Positions 17,827 to 26,836 of a stretch of 64,000 bases of DNA are shown piece after piece. The number at the start of each line of letters is the position of its first letter. Within the stretch, counting starts at the first letter, position 1. This stretch comes from Neorhizobium alkalisoli (GTDB taxonomy: Bacteria > Pseudomonadota > Alphaproteobacteria > Rhizobiales > Rhizobiaceae), in NCBI RefSeq assembly GCF_007829835.1, contig NZ_VIWP01000002.1:372001-436000 (forward strand). Reading direction: 5' to 3'. Under the pieces are notes generated by a model. That model was not told where the DNA came from. It searched no databases and saw only the letters and a list, made by a program, of their open reading frames with translations. The position numbers and the translations under genes are program-made.

Positions 17827-19065
17827 ATGAGCCATATCCGTCCCCTCATTCCCCTCCTCGTCACCGCGGGCATCCTGATCGGCGGCAACGGGCTGCAGGG
17901 AACCTATATCGCGCTCAAGGGATCGGCAGAGGGATTTTCACCTTCGACAATCGGCATGATCGGCGCCGGCTACAGCATCGGCTTCGCCATCGGCTGCATT
18001 TATATCGCGAGGCTGCTGCGGGAGATCGGGCATATCCGCGCCTTTGCAGCGCTTGCGGCCATCAACGCCTCGGCTTCGATCGGCATGTCGATGGTGATCG
18101 ATCCCTTCTTCTGGCTGGCAATGCGCTTTCTGACCGGGATCACGATTGCGGGCCTGTTTGCGGCGGTCGAAAGCTGGATCAATTCCAAGGTCACCAATGC
18201 CAACCGCGCCCGGACTTTGTCGATCTATCGTTTCGTCGACCTGGGTTCGGTGACGGTCGCCCAGTATATCATCCCGACCGTCGGCATAGACGGGCCGATC
18301 ATCTTCAATCTCATCACGATCGCCCTCACGCTCTCGCTCGTGCCGATCTCGCTTGCCGACAAATCCAATCCAGAGCCACCCGAATCGATTTCCTTCGACC
18401 TCAGGGCCGTCTGGAACATCTCGCCGCTGGCCGTAGTCGGCGTTATCGCAGTCGGGCTTTCGATGGCCGCCTTCCGCAATATCGGGCCGCTCTATGCCAA
18501 GGATATCGGCATGAGCATCACCTCGATCGCCACCTTCATGAGCGCCGGCATTATCGGCGGTGTCGTGCTGCAATATCCGCTCGGCGTCTATTCAGACAGG
18601 CTCGACCGGCGCAAGGTGATCCTCTGGACGACCGTCGGCTCGATCATCAGCGGTGCCTACATGTCCTTTGGCGCTGGCACGAACGAGACAGCCAATATCG
18701 TCAGCGTCTTCCTGTTCGGCGCTTTTTCGATGCCGCTCTATTCGCTCTGTTCGGCCCATGCGAACGATTACGCCAAGCCCGGCCAGCATGCGCTGGTTTC
18801 CGCAGGCCTTCTGTTCTTCTGGTCGGCGGGTGCGATTGTCGGACCGCTTCTCGCTTCCGTCCTGCTGCAATATTACGGCGCTCGGGCCTTCTTCCTCTAT
18901 ACGTCCTTCATCTTTGCCGGGTTCCTGATCTTCACACTGCGGCGCATGCGGGCGCGGCCCTCGGTACCGCCGGCACAGCGCACCTCACGCTTTCACGCGC
19001 TTCTTCGAACCTCCGCCTATTTCAACAGATTGGCGGCACCGGCCGATAAAGATGAGAGAAAATAG
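17827..19065 (+). CDS. MFS transporter, YcaD-like
   Basis: The 412-residue inner-membrane protein has 12 predicted helices with MFS landmarks: GAGYSIGFAIGCIYIARLLR (loop 2-3), then FLTGITIAGLFAAVESWI and LGVYSDRLDRRKVILW (loop 8-9). The look is of the YcaD/CynX-type MFS group, whose substrates are mostly unknown. I chose the ATG at 17827 (MSHIRPLIPLL); a TTG six bases earlier is possible. It lies downstream of tetR and upstream of rnd, both on the same strand. Confidence 0.87.
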   Translation: MSHIRPLIPLLVTAGILIGGNGLQGTYIALKGSAEGFSPSTIGMIGAGYSIGFAIGCIYIARLLREIGHIRAFAALAAINASASIGMSMVIDPFFWLAMRFLTGITIAGLFAAVESWINSKVTNANRARTLSIYRFVDLGSVTVAQYIIPTVGIDGPIIFNLITIALTLSLVPISLADKSNPEPPESISFDLRAVWNISPLAVVGVIAVGLSMAAFRNIGPLYAKDIGMSITSIATFMSAGIIGGVVLQYPLGVYSDRLDRRKVILWTTVGSIISGAYMSFGAGTNETANIVSVFLFGAFSMPLYSLCSAHANDYAKPGQHALVSAGLLFFWSAGAIVGPLLASVLLQYYGARAFFLYTSFIFAGFLIFTLRRMRARPSVPPAQRTSRFHALLRTSAYFNRLAAPADKDERK

Positions 19066-19142
19066 TCAGGAAAGCCCGGTAGTTATTGACATATGCGGCC
19101 GGAAGGGAAAGGAAGGTTGATCACCCGTATGCGAACGAGAAG

Positions 19143-20288
19143 ATGATCGAAACCACTGCCGCTCTCGAGGAGGCCTGCGCCAAGCTGGCGCAATCGGACT
19201 TCATCACCATCGATACCGAGTTTTTGAGGGAAACGACCTTCTGGCCGGAGCTCTGCCTGATCCAGATGGCAAGCCCGACGCTGGAAGTGCTGGTCGATCC
19301 GCTGGCAAAAGGGCTGGACCTAAAGCCCTTCTTCGAGCTGATGGCCAATTCGGCAGTCGTGAAGGTGTTTCACGCTGCCCGCCAGGATATCGAAATCATC
19401 CACCATCTCGGCAATCTCGTGCCGCATCCGATCTTCGACACGCAGGTGGCCGCCATGGTCTGCGGCTTCGGCGATTCGGTTTCCTACGACCAGCTGGTCA
19501 ACCGCATCAAGGGCGTGCAGATCGACAAGTCGTCGCGCTTCACCGACTGGAGCCGCCGACCACTGTCCGAAAAGCAGCTTGATTACGCGCTGGCCGACGT
19601 CACGCATCTGCGCGACGTCTATCTTTCCCTGAAAGAGCAGCTGGAGCGCGAAGGCCGCGCCCTGTGGCTGACCGAGGAAATGGCCGTGCTGGAATCGCCC
19701 GGCACATATGACCTGCATCCGGACGATGCCTGGCTGCGGCTGAAATCACGCCTGCGCAAGCCGGCGGAACTGGCCATCCTGAAATTCGTCGCCGCATGGC
19801 GCGAGCGCGAAGCCCGCAGCCGCAACGTGCCGCGTTCGCGCGTGCTGAAGGACGACGCGATCTATGAGATCGCCCAGCAGCAGCCGAAGGATACGGAAGC
19901 CCTGTCGCGCCTTCGCACCATTCCGAAGGGCTGGGAGCGTTCAGCTTCAGGCACCGCGATCATCGAGGCCGTCAATGCCGCGCTGGCGCTGCCGAAGGCT
20001 GAAATGCCGCATGCGCCGAAGCACGTACATGTGCCTGAGGGCACCGGTGCTGCCGTCGAGCTTTTGAAAGTTCTGCTGAAGCTGATCTCGGACAAGGAAG
20101 GCGTCGCTGCCAAGGTGATCGCCAATACCGACGATCTGGAAAAGATCGCGGCAGAAGGCGAAAATGCCGAAGTCGCCGCCCTTTCCGGCTGGCGCCGCGA
20201 CCTCTTTGGCGAAACCGCGCTGAAACTGATCGGCGGCGGTGTCGGCCTGCGCTTCGTCAACAAGAAGGTCGAGGCGGTCGAGTTCTAG
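19143..20288 (+). CDS. rnd: ribonuclease D
   Basis: RNase D is a 3'-5' exonuclease that trims tRNA and other RNA ends. The 381-residue protein has the DEDDy exonuclease domain at about 1-170 (Asp and Glu in TIDTEFLRE, Asp in FHAARQDIEI, and Tyr/Asp in DYALADVTHLRDVY). One HRDC domain follows at about 200-290. The start at 19143 (MIETTAALEEAC) matches the family; an earlier TTG at 19086 would add 19 odd residues. It ends 17 bp before the convergent FitB-type toxin gene. Confidence 0.94.
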   Translation: MIETTAALEEACAKLAQSDFITIDTEFLRETTFWPELCLIQMASPTLEVLVDPLAKGLDLKPFFELMANSAVVKVFHAARQDIEIIHHLGNLVPHPIFDTQVAAMVCGFGDSVSYDQLVNRIKGVQIDKSSRFTDWSRRPLSEKQLDYALADVTHLRDVYLSLKEQLEREGRALWLTEEMAVLESPGTYDLHPDDAWLRLKSRLRKPAELAILKFVAAWREREARSRNVPRSRVLKDDAIYEIAQQQPKDTEALSRLRTIPKGWERSASGTAIIEAVNAALALPKAEMPHAPKHVHVPEGTGAAVELLKVLLKLISDKEGVAAKVIANTDDLEKIAAEGENAEVAALSGWRRDLFGETALKLIGGGVGLRFVNKKVEAVEF

Positions 20289-20305
20289 ACCGCCCGCCTT
20301 TACTT

Positions 20306-20725
20306 CTAAATCTGCCAGGGATTGATGACCGGAATTCCGGCCGCTTCGAAGGGCGCCGTGTCGCGAGTGGCGACTATCGCACCCCGAGCCTGAGCAATAG
20401 AAGCAATCTGCCCATCGGCTATTAAGATCGCCCGCCCCTGAGCACGAGCGGCAGCAACAATACGGCCATAGGCATGAGCTGCAGCTTCGTCAAACGGCAG
20501 AATGCGACCGAAAAGGTAGCGATCAAATATGATCCTTGTCCCCTCGCGTAACGTCTCCTTCCTCCGGCCATCAGGAAGCTTCTCAATGCCGAACATGATT
20601 TCCGCGAGGCTGATGGCCGTCGTGTAGAGAGCGGCCTCCGGATAATTATCCAGCCAAGCTTGAACCTGCCGGTGACGATCCGTTTTGGCTATTTCCGAGA
20701 CCACATTCGTATCGAGAACGATCAC
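20306..20725 (-). CDS. PIN-domain toxin, FitB/VapC family
   Basis: PIN toxins are metal-dependent ribonucleases that cut tRNA or mRNA. The 139-residue protein keeps the acidic residues: Asp in VIVLDTNVVSE, Glu in SLAEIMFGIE, Asp in LPFDEAAAHAYG, and Asp in ADGQIASIAQ. The start is a GTG at 20725 that overlaps the antitoxin stop as GTGA. An ATG at 20743 would add six residues inside the antitoxin frame and lacks a good ribosome site. It converges with rnd. Confidence 0.85.
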   Translation of the reverse strand: MIVLDTNVVSEIAKTDRHRQVQAWLDNYPEAALYTTAISLAEIMFGIEKLPDGRRKETLREGTRIIFDRYLFGRILPFDEAAAHAYGRIVAAARAQGRAILIADGQIASIAQARGAIVATRDTAPFEAAGIPVINPWQI

Positions 20726-20997
20726 TCGAAAGACGGCCCCCAAGCCGGGGTCTGATCTCGCGAAAAGTCGATATCGGCAAGCTCTGGATATTTTTCGCCC
20801 AGCTGCCGAAGCGCCGTACCGAGCCCGACTTTCGGCTCATCTGCTGGACCGGCTTTCGCGTCGCTGCCAGCGATAGCCAAGGCATCCTCCAAAATGCGTT
20901 CCGCTTCCATCTCGGCTGTCGTGCCGTTCTCCGCGGCGCGCGCTTCGAGCGCCCGGCTGACCTCGTCGGACAGGTTTCTGATCGTGATGGCATTCAT
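20722..20997 (-). CDS. FitA-type RHH antitoxin
   Basis: The 91-residue protein has a ribbon-helix-helix domain at 1-45 (MNAITIRNLSDEVSRALEAR) and an extended acidic tail that ends in a hydrophobic patch (DQTPAWGPSFE), typical of FitA antitoxins wrapping FitB. GGAGG lies 7 bases before the ATG at 20997; an ATG directly upstream (21000) is also possible. It overlaps the toxin by four bases and is probably autoregulatory. Confidence 0.85.
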   Translation of the reverse strand: MNAITIRNLSDEVSRALEARAAENGTTAEMEAERILEDALAIAGSDAKAGPADEPKVGLGTALRQLGEKYPELADIDFSRDQTPAWGPSFE

Positions 20998-21087
20998 CAT
21001 CGCACCTCCGACCTCATCGGTTATTGCGGCGGATGATATTCGCTCCTAGGCCTCTTTTCAACGCGAGCGATAAGAGCAGAGTCAGCC

Positions 21088-21495
21088 TCAGGCGTGCATC
21101 CTGGCACCCTTGGTGATCTTGTCGACGATCTTCTTGTCGGCCCTCAGCGCTAAACCGACCAATTTCGCATCCTCCGGCGAAAACTGCGCGAAAACCTCTC
21201 GATTGGCGGCGTCGTGACCGGTCGAGAACATTTCCTCGATATAGGCCGACGTGACGACCTCCCGCTCGAGCGAACGCCTGTGGATCGTCCGCAGGGTCTC
21301 CTGATCGGCCGAAAGCACGACGATCGGCTGGATGGTCAGCGGGTTGTAGACATTGCCCGCTGCATCCCGATATGCTTGCCCAATGATCGCAGGCGTCTGG
21401 GCGACGATGCCGCTCGTCAGGAAGGCGGTCACGTTGAGAGCCTGCCAGCCGGCAAGGTTTTCGCACAGAACGATGGCGATCTTGGTATCGAACAT
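21088..21495 (-). CDS. DUF2000 family protein
   Basis: The 135-residue protein begins MFDTKIAIVLCENLAGWQAL and matches the DUF2000 family, an alpha/beta fold related to peptidyl-tRNA-hydrolase-2-like proteins with no assigned function. I started it at the ATG at 21495, preceded by AGGGAG; a longer reading would add 67 residues that lack family similarity. Its start codon overlaps that of the divergent AraC regulator (CATG), so the two share one promoter region. The pairing with an AraC gene suggests it is a regulated target. Confidence 0.8.
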   Translation of the reverse strand: MFDTKIAIVLCENLAGWQALNVTAFLTSGIVAQTPAIIGQAYRDAAGNVYNPLTIQPIVVLSADQETLRTIHRRSLEREVVTSAYIEEMFSTGHDAANREVFAQFSPEDAKLVGLALRADKKIVDKITKGARMHA

Positions 21496-22462
21496 GAAGA
21501 AGAACTCCCTGGAAGGCTTTTCCAAACTGGATGGAACGGGACCCAACGAAGCGGGTCTCGGGGAGATAGCCGCCTGCGCGTCTGCCGGTATTGAACGTTT
21601 GTGCAAGCAGGAGGCCGCCCTAACACAGGGCGACGGCATTATCGAAAGCCCCGCTTTGGCCGGCATAGAGCGGATCGAGGCGCGTTTTCGTGGCAACGGA
21701 TTTTCCCCGCATCGCCACGATACCTATGCGCTTGGCCTGACACTTTCCGGCGTCCAGACATTTCAATATCGCGGCGCCGGCCGCGCCAGCCTGCCCGGCA
21801 ATATCATCGTACTGCACCCGGACGAATTGCATGACGGCGCGGCGGGCACGGAACAGGGCCTGACCTACCGCATGCTCTACCTGCCGCCGGAACGGCTGAT
21901 CGAGGCAACCGGTGCGACAGCGCGCCAGAAAGACGCCCTGCCCTTCATTCCGAACCCGATCGTCGCAGACGAGGATTTTCGTCTGTGTCTTGCCGAGGCG
22001 CTGGACGATCTTGCTGCCGCTCCGCAGGAACTTCTGCTCGATGATCTCATCACCCGAATTTCGGCCGGCCTGTGGCGCAATGCCGATGACAGGCGCGGTG
22101 GCGGCTCAAGGGATGGCGGAATGGCATCCGAACGGGTCGCCCGGCAGGCCATGTTGCGCTGCCGGGATTTTCTCAGAGAAAATTTCGATGCCGCCGTTTC
22201 CTCTGCGGATCTGGAAAAGGTCGGCGGTCTCGACCGCTATCAGACAGCGCGGCATTTCCGAAAATTGTTCGGCACCAGCCCGCATCGTTACCTCGTCATG
22301 CGCAGGCTCGATCGTGCGCGGCATCTCCTGTCTGAGGGTGAGAGCCTGGCGCAGGTGGCAAGCGAAACCGGCTTTGCCGATCAGGCGCATTTCACCCGCC
22401 ATTTCAAGAAGACATTCGGCATGACGCCGGGCCGCTGGATGGCGTTGAAGGCCTCCGCCTGA
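21494..22462 (+). CDS. AraC family transcriptional regulator with cupin-like sensor
   Basis: The 322-residue protein has an N-terminal AraC-binding cupin-type region (about 65-160, GFSPHRHDTYALGLTLSGVQ, then LHPDELHDGAAG). A double HTH lies at about 225-318 (DLEKVGGLDRYQTARHFRKL, then LAQVASETGFADQAHFTRHF). The His pair in the sensor fits a small-molecule-binding cupin fold. The start at 21494 overlaps the divergent DUF2000 start by three bases; the first 50 residues are low in similarity, so an internal start is possible. It probably regulates DUF2000. Confidence 0.8.
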   Translation: MKKNSLEGFSKLDGTGPNEAGLGEIAACASAGIERLCKQEAALTQGDGIIESPALAGIERIEARFRGNGFSPHRHDTYALGLTLSGVQTFQYRGAGRASLPGNIIVLHPDELHDGAAGTEQGLTYRMLYLPPERLIEATGATARQKDALPFIPNPIVADEDFRLCLAEALDDLAAAPQELLLDDLITRISAGLWRNADDRRGGGSRDGGMASERVARQAMLRCRDFLRENFDAAVSSADLEKVGGLDRYQTARHFRKLFGTSPHRYLVMRRLDRARHLLSEGESLAQVASETGFADQAHFTRHFKKTFGMTPGRWMALKASA

Positions 22463-22597
22463 GCGCGAAATCTCTCCATTAGATTGTAAAAATCCCTTCA
22501 TGGAAACTTCATCGGGGCGTTAATCTACCATCACGTGTCCGTCATGTGGCCCGCCTATCCGGTTGTCATTCCAGACCCGCCAACCACAGGTGATCCC

Positions 22598-23953
22598 ATG
22601 ACGAGACTTCTGCTTGCTTCCGTTGCTTTGGCTGCGCTTTTCGCCGGCGCCGCATCTGCCGACGACAAGGCCTTCACCGCAACGCTCGCCGGCCAGGCGA
22701 TCCTGCCGGCCAACACGGTCGTTCCGGCGCCGGCCGACGCACCGGCCTCGCTCAAGACCTCCGGCAAGTTCACCACGCCGGATCGCAAGCGCACCGACAA
22801 GCTCGGCACCGTCGATGGCAAGGACGCAGCCCGTGTGACCGACATCAAGCTGCCGCTCGACGGCCAGCCGATCCAGGGTTTTTCGGGCATCAAGAAGATG
22901 GCTGACGGCACGTTCTGGACGCTTTCGGACAATGGTTTCGGCGCCAAGGCAAACTCCTCCGACGCCATGCTTTTCCTGCACCAGATCAAGTTCGACTGGG
23001 CCGGCAATAAGGTTGATGTCGTCAAGAACATCTTCCTCTCCGACCCGAATAAGATCGCGCCCTTCCCGATCGTGACCGAAGCGACCGACACGCGCTACCT
23101 GACCGGCGCCGATTTCGACATCGAGTCGATCCAGCCGGTCGCTGACGGTTTCTGGCTCGGCGAGGAATTCGGTCCCTATCTGATCAAGGTCGATATGGAA
23201 GGCCGCCTGACCGACGTGTTCGCAACCACGGTCGATGGCAAGCCGGTCACCTCGCCCGACAATCCGCTGATCCAGCTGCCGGGCACGCCGGTCGCAAAAA
23301 TGCCGGCCTTCAATCTGAAGCGCTCGGGCGGCTTTGAAGGCCTTGCGATGTCGAAGGATGGTTCGAAGCTTTATGGTCTTCTCGAAGGCCCGATCTTTGT
23401 CGACGGCCAGATGGAGCAGGTGGACGGCAAGACCGCGATCCGCGTCATCGAATTCGATACCGCCGCCAAGAAATGGACCGGCCGCTCCTGGCTCTATCCG
23501 TTCGCCGATAAGGGTATCGCGATCGGCGATTTCAACATGATCGATGAGACGACCGCCCTCGTCATCGAGCGCGACAATGGTGCCGGCACGAAGGACAAGG
23601 CCTGCGCCGATCCGAAGCAGCCGAAGCCGGATTGCTTCGAAGCCCCGGCCGAGCTGAAGCGCGTCTACAAGATCGAATTCAACGACGCCAATGTCGGCAA
23701 GGCCGTCCGCAAGATCGGCTATATCGACCTGCTCGACATCAAGGACCCGAACAACAAGAAGAAAGCCGGCTCCAAGGATGGCATCTATGACATGCCGTTC
23801 GTGACGATCGAAAATGTCGATGTCGTCGACCCGACGCATATCGTCATCGGCAATGACAACAACCTGCCCTTCTCGGCCGGCCGCGCCGTCGACAAGGCTG
23901 ACGATAACGAATTCAGCCTGCTGGAAGTCGGCGAATTCCTCTCGGCCAAGTAA
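22598..23953 (+). CDS. secreted esterase-like phytase-family protein
   Basis: The 451-residue protein has a Sec signal peptide (1-22, ending GAASA) and a long domain of the 'esterase-like activity of phytase' type, a beta-propeller (QGFSGIKKMADGTFWTLSDN, then SIQPVADGFWLGEEFGPYL and ALVIERDNGAGTKD). It has several Asp/Glu-rich loops that may bind calcium. The likely site is the periplasm, and the substrate is unknown, perhaps a phosphate ester. It is followed by its own terminator at 23973-24005. Confidence 0.85.
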   Translation: MTRLLLASVALAALFAGAASADDKAFTATLAGQAILPANTVVPAPADAPASLKTSGKFTTPDRKRTDKLGTVDGKDAARVTDIKLPLDGQPIQGFSGIKKMADGTFWTLSDNGFGAKANSSDAMLFLHQIKFDWAGNKVDVVKNIFLSDPNKIAPFPIVTEATDTRYLTGADFDIESIQPVADGFWLGEEFGPYLIKVDMEGRLTDVFATTVDGKPVTSPDNPLIQLPGTPVAKMPAFNLKRSGGFEGLAMSKDGSKLYGLLEGPIFVDGQMEQVDGKTAIRVIEFDTAAKKWTGRSWLYPFADKGIAIGDFNMIDETTALVIERDNGAGTKDKACADPKQPKPDCFEAPAELKRVYKIEFNDANVGKAVRKIGYIDLLDIKDPNNKKKAGSKDGIYDMPFVTIENVDVVDPTHIVIGNDNNLPFSAGRAVDKADDNEFSLLEVGEFLSAK

Positions 23954-23972
23954 CGATCTCAAATCGGAAAAG

Positions 23973-24005
23973 AAGAGCGTCCGGCGCAAGCTGGGCGCTC
24001 TTTGC
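23973..24005 (+). terminator. rho-independent terminator after the phytase-like gene
   Basis: AAGAGCGTCC (23973-23982) pairs with GGGCGCTCTT (23993-24002) with one G-T pair, followed by a short T-run. It lies 20 bp past the stop at 23953. Confidence 0.75.
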
Positions 24006-24240
24006 ATTTCCGGCCGGATTTTGCGGTCCTCCGAGCGCCTTCATGAAATAGATTTAACGATCATGCGAACTCCCGCTCATCGGGAACAGGCCACGGTCTG
24101 GCGCGACACGCTTCAAAGCCTGAGTCGCGACACCAATCGGGGCGACGCATGTTCTATATTTTCTCAATTTCCAAAGACCTTTTTTCAGTCCTGCGGGCAT
24201 CAGCAGAGGGGACGCAAGACCGCCTTGCGGGTGACCGATA

Positions 24241-25539
24241 ATGTCGGTGGCTGTTACGACCGGCCACGATAGCGGACCTCCTGTGACACGAGAGGATCCG
24301 GAGCTTAGGCGTGACTTCGGCGGCGGTATCATCGGCATACATGCGATCGTGCAGATGGCCTTCGACAGGGCTGATTTTTCACCGCTCTGGAACATGCTGA
24401 TGCAACGTGTCCAAGCCAACCCGTTCGACGCCGCTGCAATCTTCGACATCGCCACCATATTGCAGAGCCTCGGGCGAACCCGCGAAGCACGCCAAACGCT
24501 CGACACGGCTCTTTCACTGCGGCGGAATTTCTGCAGCGTGCATGGTGAAGGCACGGGCCTGAAGCTGCTGGCCTTCGTGACGGCGGGCGATTTCATGGCC
24601 AACACGCCGCTGGATTTTCTTCTGGTCGGTAGCGACTGCGTGCTTCATCTCCACTATGTCGATGCGCAGACACAAACGCTGGACAACCTGCCGGACCATG
24701 ACGTCGCCTTCATGGCGATTGCCGAATCGACAGATAACCTGCCGGTTCTGCGCCATATGGTGGATCTGCTGTCCCTCTATACCGGCACAATCATCAATAA
24801 CCGTCCCGCGCTCGTTGCGGGCCTGACCCGAGACGGCGTCAGCGCCATGCTGGCAAACGAACCCTCCATCCTGTCCCCCGCGACCTTTCGCCTGTCGCGG
24901 GATGTGCTGATGGACATTGCCTGCGGGGAAAAGGCGCTTGCCGACGTCGCGCCAGAGCTTTCCTTCCCGCTCGTTCTGCGACCGGTCAGCACCCATGCCG
25001 GCGAAGGCATGCAGAAGATTGCCGATCCCGGCGAATTGATTGCCATGCTGGCGAGCCAAACGGCTGAGCAGCTTTATGCCGCGCCTTTCATCGATTTTCG
25101 TGGCAGCGACGGACTTTATAACAAGCAGCGCGTCGTGTTCATCAAGGGCCGGCCATTCGCCAGTCATATGGCTCTCTCAGATCACTGGATCGTTCATTAT
25201 CTCAGTTCCGGCATGATGACCGACGCCGCGAAACGGGATGTCGAACGCATCTGGATGGAGACCTTTGACCAAGATTATGCGGTCCGGCATGCGGATGCGT
25301 TTTCGGCCCTCTACCGCCATATCGGGCTCGATTATTTCGGCATCGATTGCGCCGAACTGCCGGACGGGCGGCTGCTGGTTTTCGAGGTGGATGTCGCCAT
25401 GGTCGTCCACAACATGGATAGCCCGACGGTGTTTCCTTACAAACACGTTGCCATGCGCAAGCTGTTCGACGCCTTCATTCGGGCGTTCGATCCGGCACGG
25501 GCGGAGGATTTTCTGACGACCAGTGAAACCACGGCGTAA
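24241..25539 (+). CDS. TPR-like plus ATP-grasp (RimK-like) protein, function unknown
   Basis: The 432-residue protein has a helical N-terminal TPR-like part at about 35-95 (NPFDAAAIFDIATILQSLGR). A C-terminal ATP-grasp ligase fold follows at about 235-425: a nucleotide-binding strand (FPLVLRPVSTHAGEGMQKI), the catalytic region near SDHWIVHYLSSG, and the Mg-ligand set GIDCAELPDG and LLVFEVDVAMVVHNMD. ATP-grasp enzymes join an acid to an amine using ATP; the substrate here is unknown. No peptide precursor or partner is adjacent. The start is the ATG at 24241. Confidence 0.75.
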   Translation: MSVAVTTGHDSGPPVTREDPELRRDFGGGIIGIHAIVQMAFDRADFSPLWNMLMQRVQANPFDAAAIFDIATILQSLGRTREARQTLDTALSLRRNFCSVHGEGTGLKLLAFVTAGDFMANTPLDFLLVGSDCVLHLHYVDAQTQTLDNLPDHDVAFMAIAESTDNLPVLRHMVDLLSLYTGTIINNRPALVAGLTRDGVSAMLANEPSILSPATFRLSRDVLMDIACGEKALADVAPELSFPLVLRPVSTHAGEGMQKIADPGELIAMLASQTAEQLYAAPFIDFRGSDGLYNKQRVVFIKGRPFASHMALSDHWIVHYLSSGMMTDAAKRDVERIWMETFDQDYAVRHADAFSALYRHIGLDYFGIDCAELPDGRLLVFEVDVAMVVHNMDSPTVFPYKHVAMRKLFDAFIRAFDPARAEDFLTTSETTA

Positions 25540-25631
25540 GCGAAAAGAATGCCGCCCTGGCAGGCCGGGGCGGCACATTCGTCAGGCTTCATCGCCTGCA
25601 TTATCGGTTTCGAGCGGTGAAAACCGCGGGC

Positions 25632-26633
25632 TCAAAGCGCAGCTTTGACCTTTTCCGCGACTTCCGGGCTGACCCACTGCGTCCAGACTTCCGGCCGGTT
25701 CTTCATGAAATAACGGGCCGCATCGTCATTGGTGCCCTGGTTGTCGACCTGCCAGGCAAGGATGCTGTTGACCGTGTCATTGGTCCATTTGCGCTTCTTC
25801 AGGTAATCCATGGCAATACCCGCCTTTTCGGCGAACTGCTTTGTCACGACGCTGTAGACGGCCGAGACCGGATAGGAATTGACCTTCGGGTTGGCGCAAT
25901 CCGTCACAGACGTGCAGGCATCCCATTCGGTCTTGTCATGCGGCACGCCGAAGGAGAGCTTGACCATCTGATACTTGCCGAGGATCGCGGTCGGCGACCA
26001 GTAATAACCGAGCCAGCCGGTCTTGTTCTCGAAGGCGCGGGTGATCGTGCCGTCGAGTGCGGCACCGGAACCGGTCTCGACCAGTTCAAATCCCTTCTTC
26101 TCTGCGCCGAGCGCGCGATAAAGATTGCCGAGCGAGGACTGGCACTGCCAGCCGGGCGGGCAATTGTAGATGGCGGCCTTGGACTTGTCGTCCGGCGCCG
26201 GAAAGAGCTCGGGATGCTCCAGCGCCTGCTGCACGGTCTTGATATCCGGGTGGGCGTCGGCCAGGAATTTCGGGATCCACCAGCCATCGACGCCGCCTTC
26301 CGACAGGATATCGGCGGCAATCACCAGCCGACCTTCGCCAACGGCCTTGTCGAGCGGCGTGCGCACGGCATTGATCCAGAGTTCCGGCGCGATATCCGGC
26401 TGGCCCTTTTCGTTCATGGAGGTAAAGGTCGGCAGCGTATCGCCGGTGACGAGCTCGACCGAGCAGCCATACCCTTCCTGGAGGATGATCTTGTCGACAT
26501 TGGCCGCGACGCCGGCAGAGGCCCAGTTCATCTCGGCAATCGTCACCGTGCCGCAATCGGCAGCATGGGCGTTACCGGCAAGGGCGTAAAGGGATGCGGC
26601 AAAGGCGGCTGCAGCCACCAGTTTGTTCTTCAT
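25632..26633 (-). CDS. ABC transporter substrate-binding protein, glycine betaine/ProX (OpuAC) type
   Basis: The 333-residue protein has a Sec signal peptide (about 1-25, ending NAHA) and the OpuAC two-lobed fold. Trp residues that could stack on a quaternary amine are seen in ELWINAVRT, GWWIPKFLAD and GYYWSPTAI. It should bind betaine, proline betaine or choline in the periplasm. Permease and ATPase genes are absent from this region, so it is an orphan or serves a transporter elsewhere. I chose the ATG at 26633, which has GGAGG 8 bases upstream; a TTG six bases earlier is less likely. Confidence 0.85.
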   Translation of the reverse strand: MKNKLVAAAAFAASLYALAGNAHAADCGTVTIAEMNWASAGVAANVDKIILQEGYGCSVELVTGDTLPTFTSMNEKGQPDIAPELWINAVRTPLDKAVGEGRLVIAADILSEGGVDGWWIPKFLADAHPDIKTVQQALEHPELFPAPDDKSKAAIYNCPPGWQCQSSLGNLYRALGAEKKGFELVETGSGAALDGTITRAFENKTGWLGYYWSPTAILGKYQMVKLSFGVPHDKTEWDACTSVTDCANPKVNSYPVSAVYSVVTKQFAEKAGIAMDYLKKRKWTNDTVNSILAWQVDNQGTNDDAARYFMKNRPEVWTQWVSPEVAEKVKAAL

Positions 26634-26686
26634 GTTCAAGACCTCCAGGCCTCAGGCGTTGGCAATATTCTGATCGGGCGCCGCCC

Positions 26687-26701
26687 GCGGAGAAACTCCG
26701 C
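26687..26701. promoter_or_regulatory. small hairpin upstream of the betaine-binding gene
   Basis: GCGGAG (26687-26692) pairs with CTCCGC (26696-26701) around AAA. It lies in the 203-bp gap between the betaine-binding protein gene and the short paralog, just past the stop of the latter on the same strand. It has no U-tract; it may be a weak terminator or an attenuator. The rest of the gap shows nothing I recognise. Confidence 0.3.
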
Positions 26702-26836
26702 CGGCCAGGCACGCGCCATCGCCATAAGTCAGCGAGATAACGTTTACATTACGCCCGGCTAAATACCGGCGCCTGCCCACAGGAAAGATGGCGTCCTCAA
26801 GCTCGCGTATCGACACGCCAGGAACTAGAGCCTGCT

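Noticed and set aside
23973-24005. riboswitch or small RNA
   Set aside because: The structure is explained by a simple terminator at the end of the phytase-like gene.
24054-24605. 183-codon minus-strand frame before the ATP-grasp gene
   Set aside because: It runs into the start of the real gene on the opposite strand and shows no family-like sequence.
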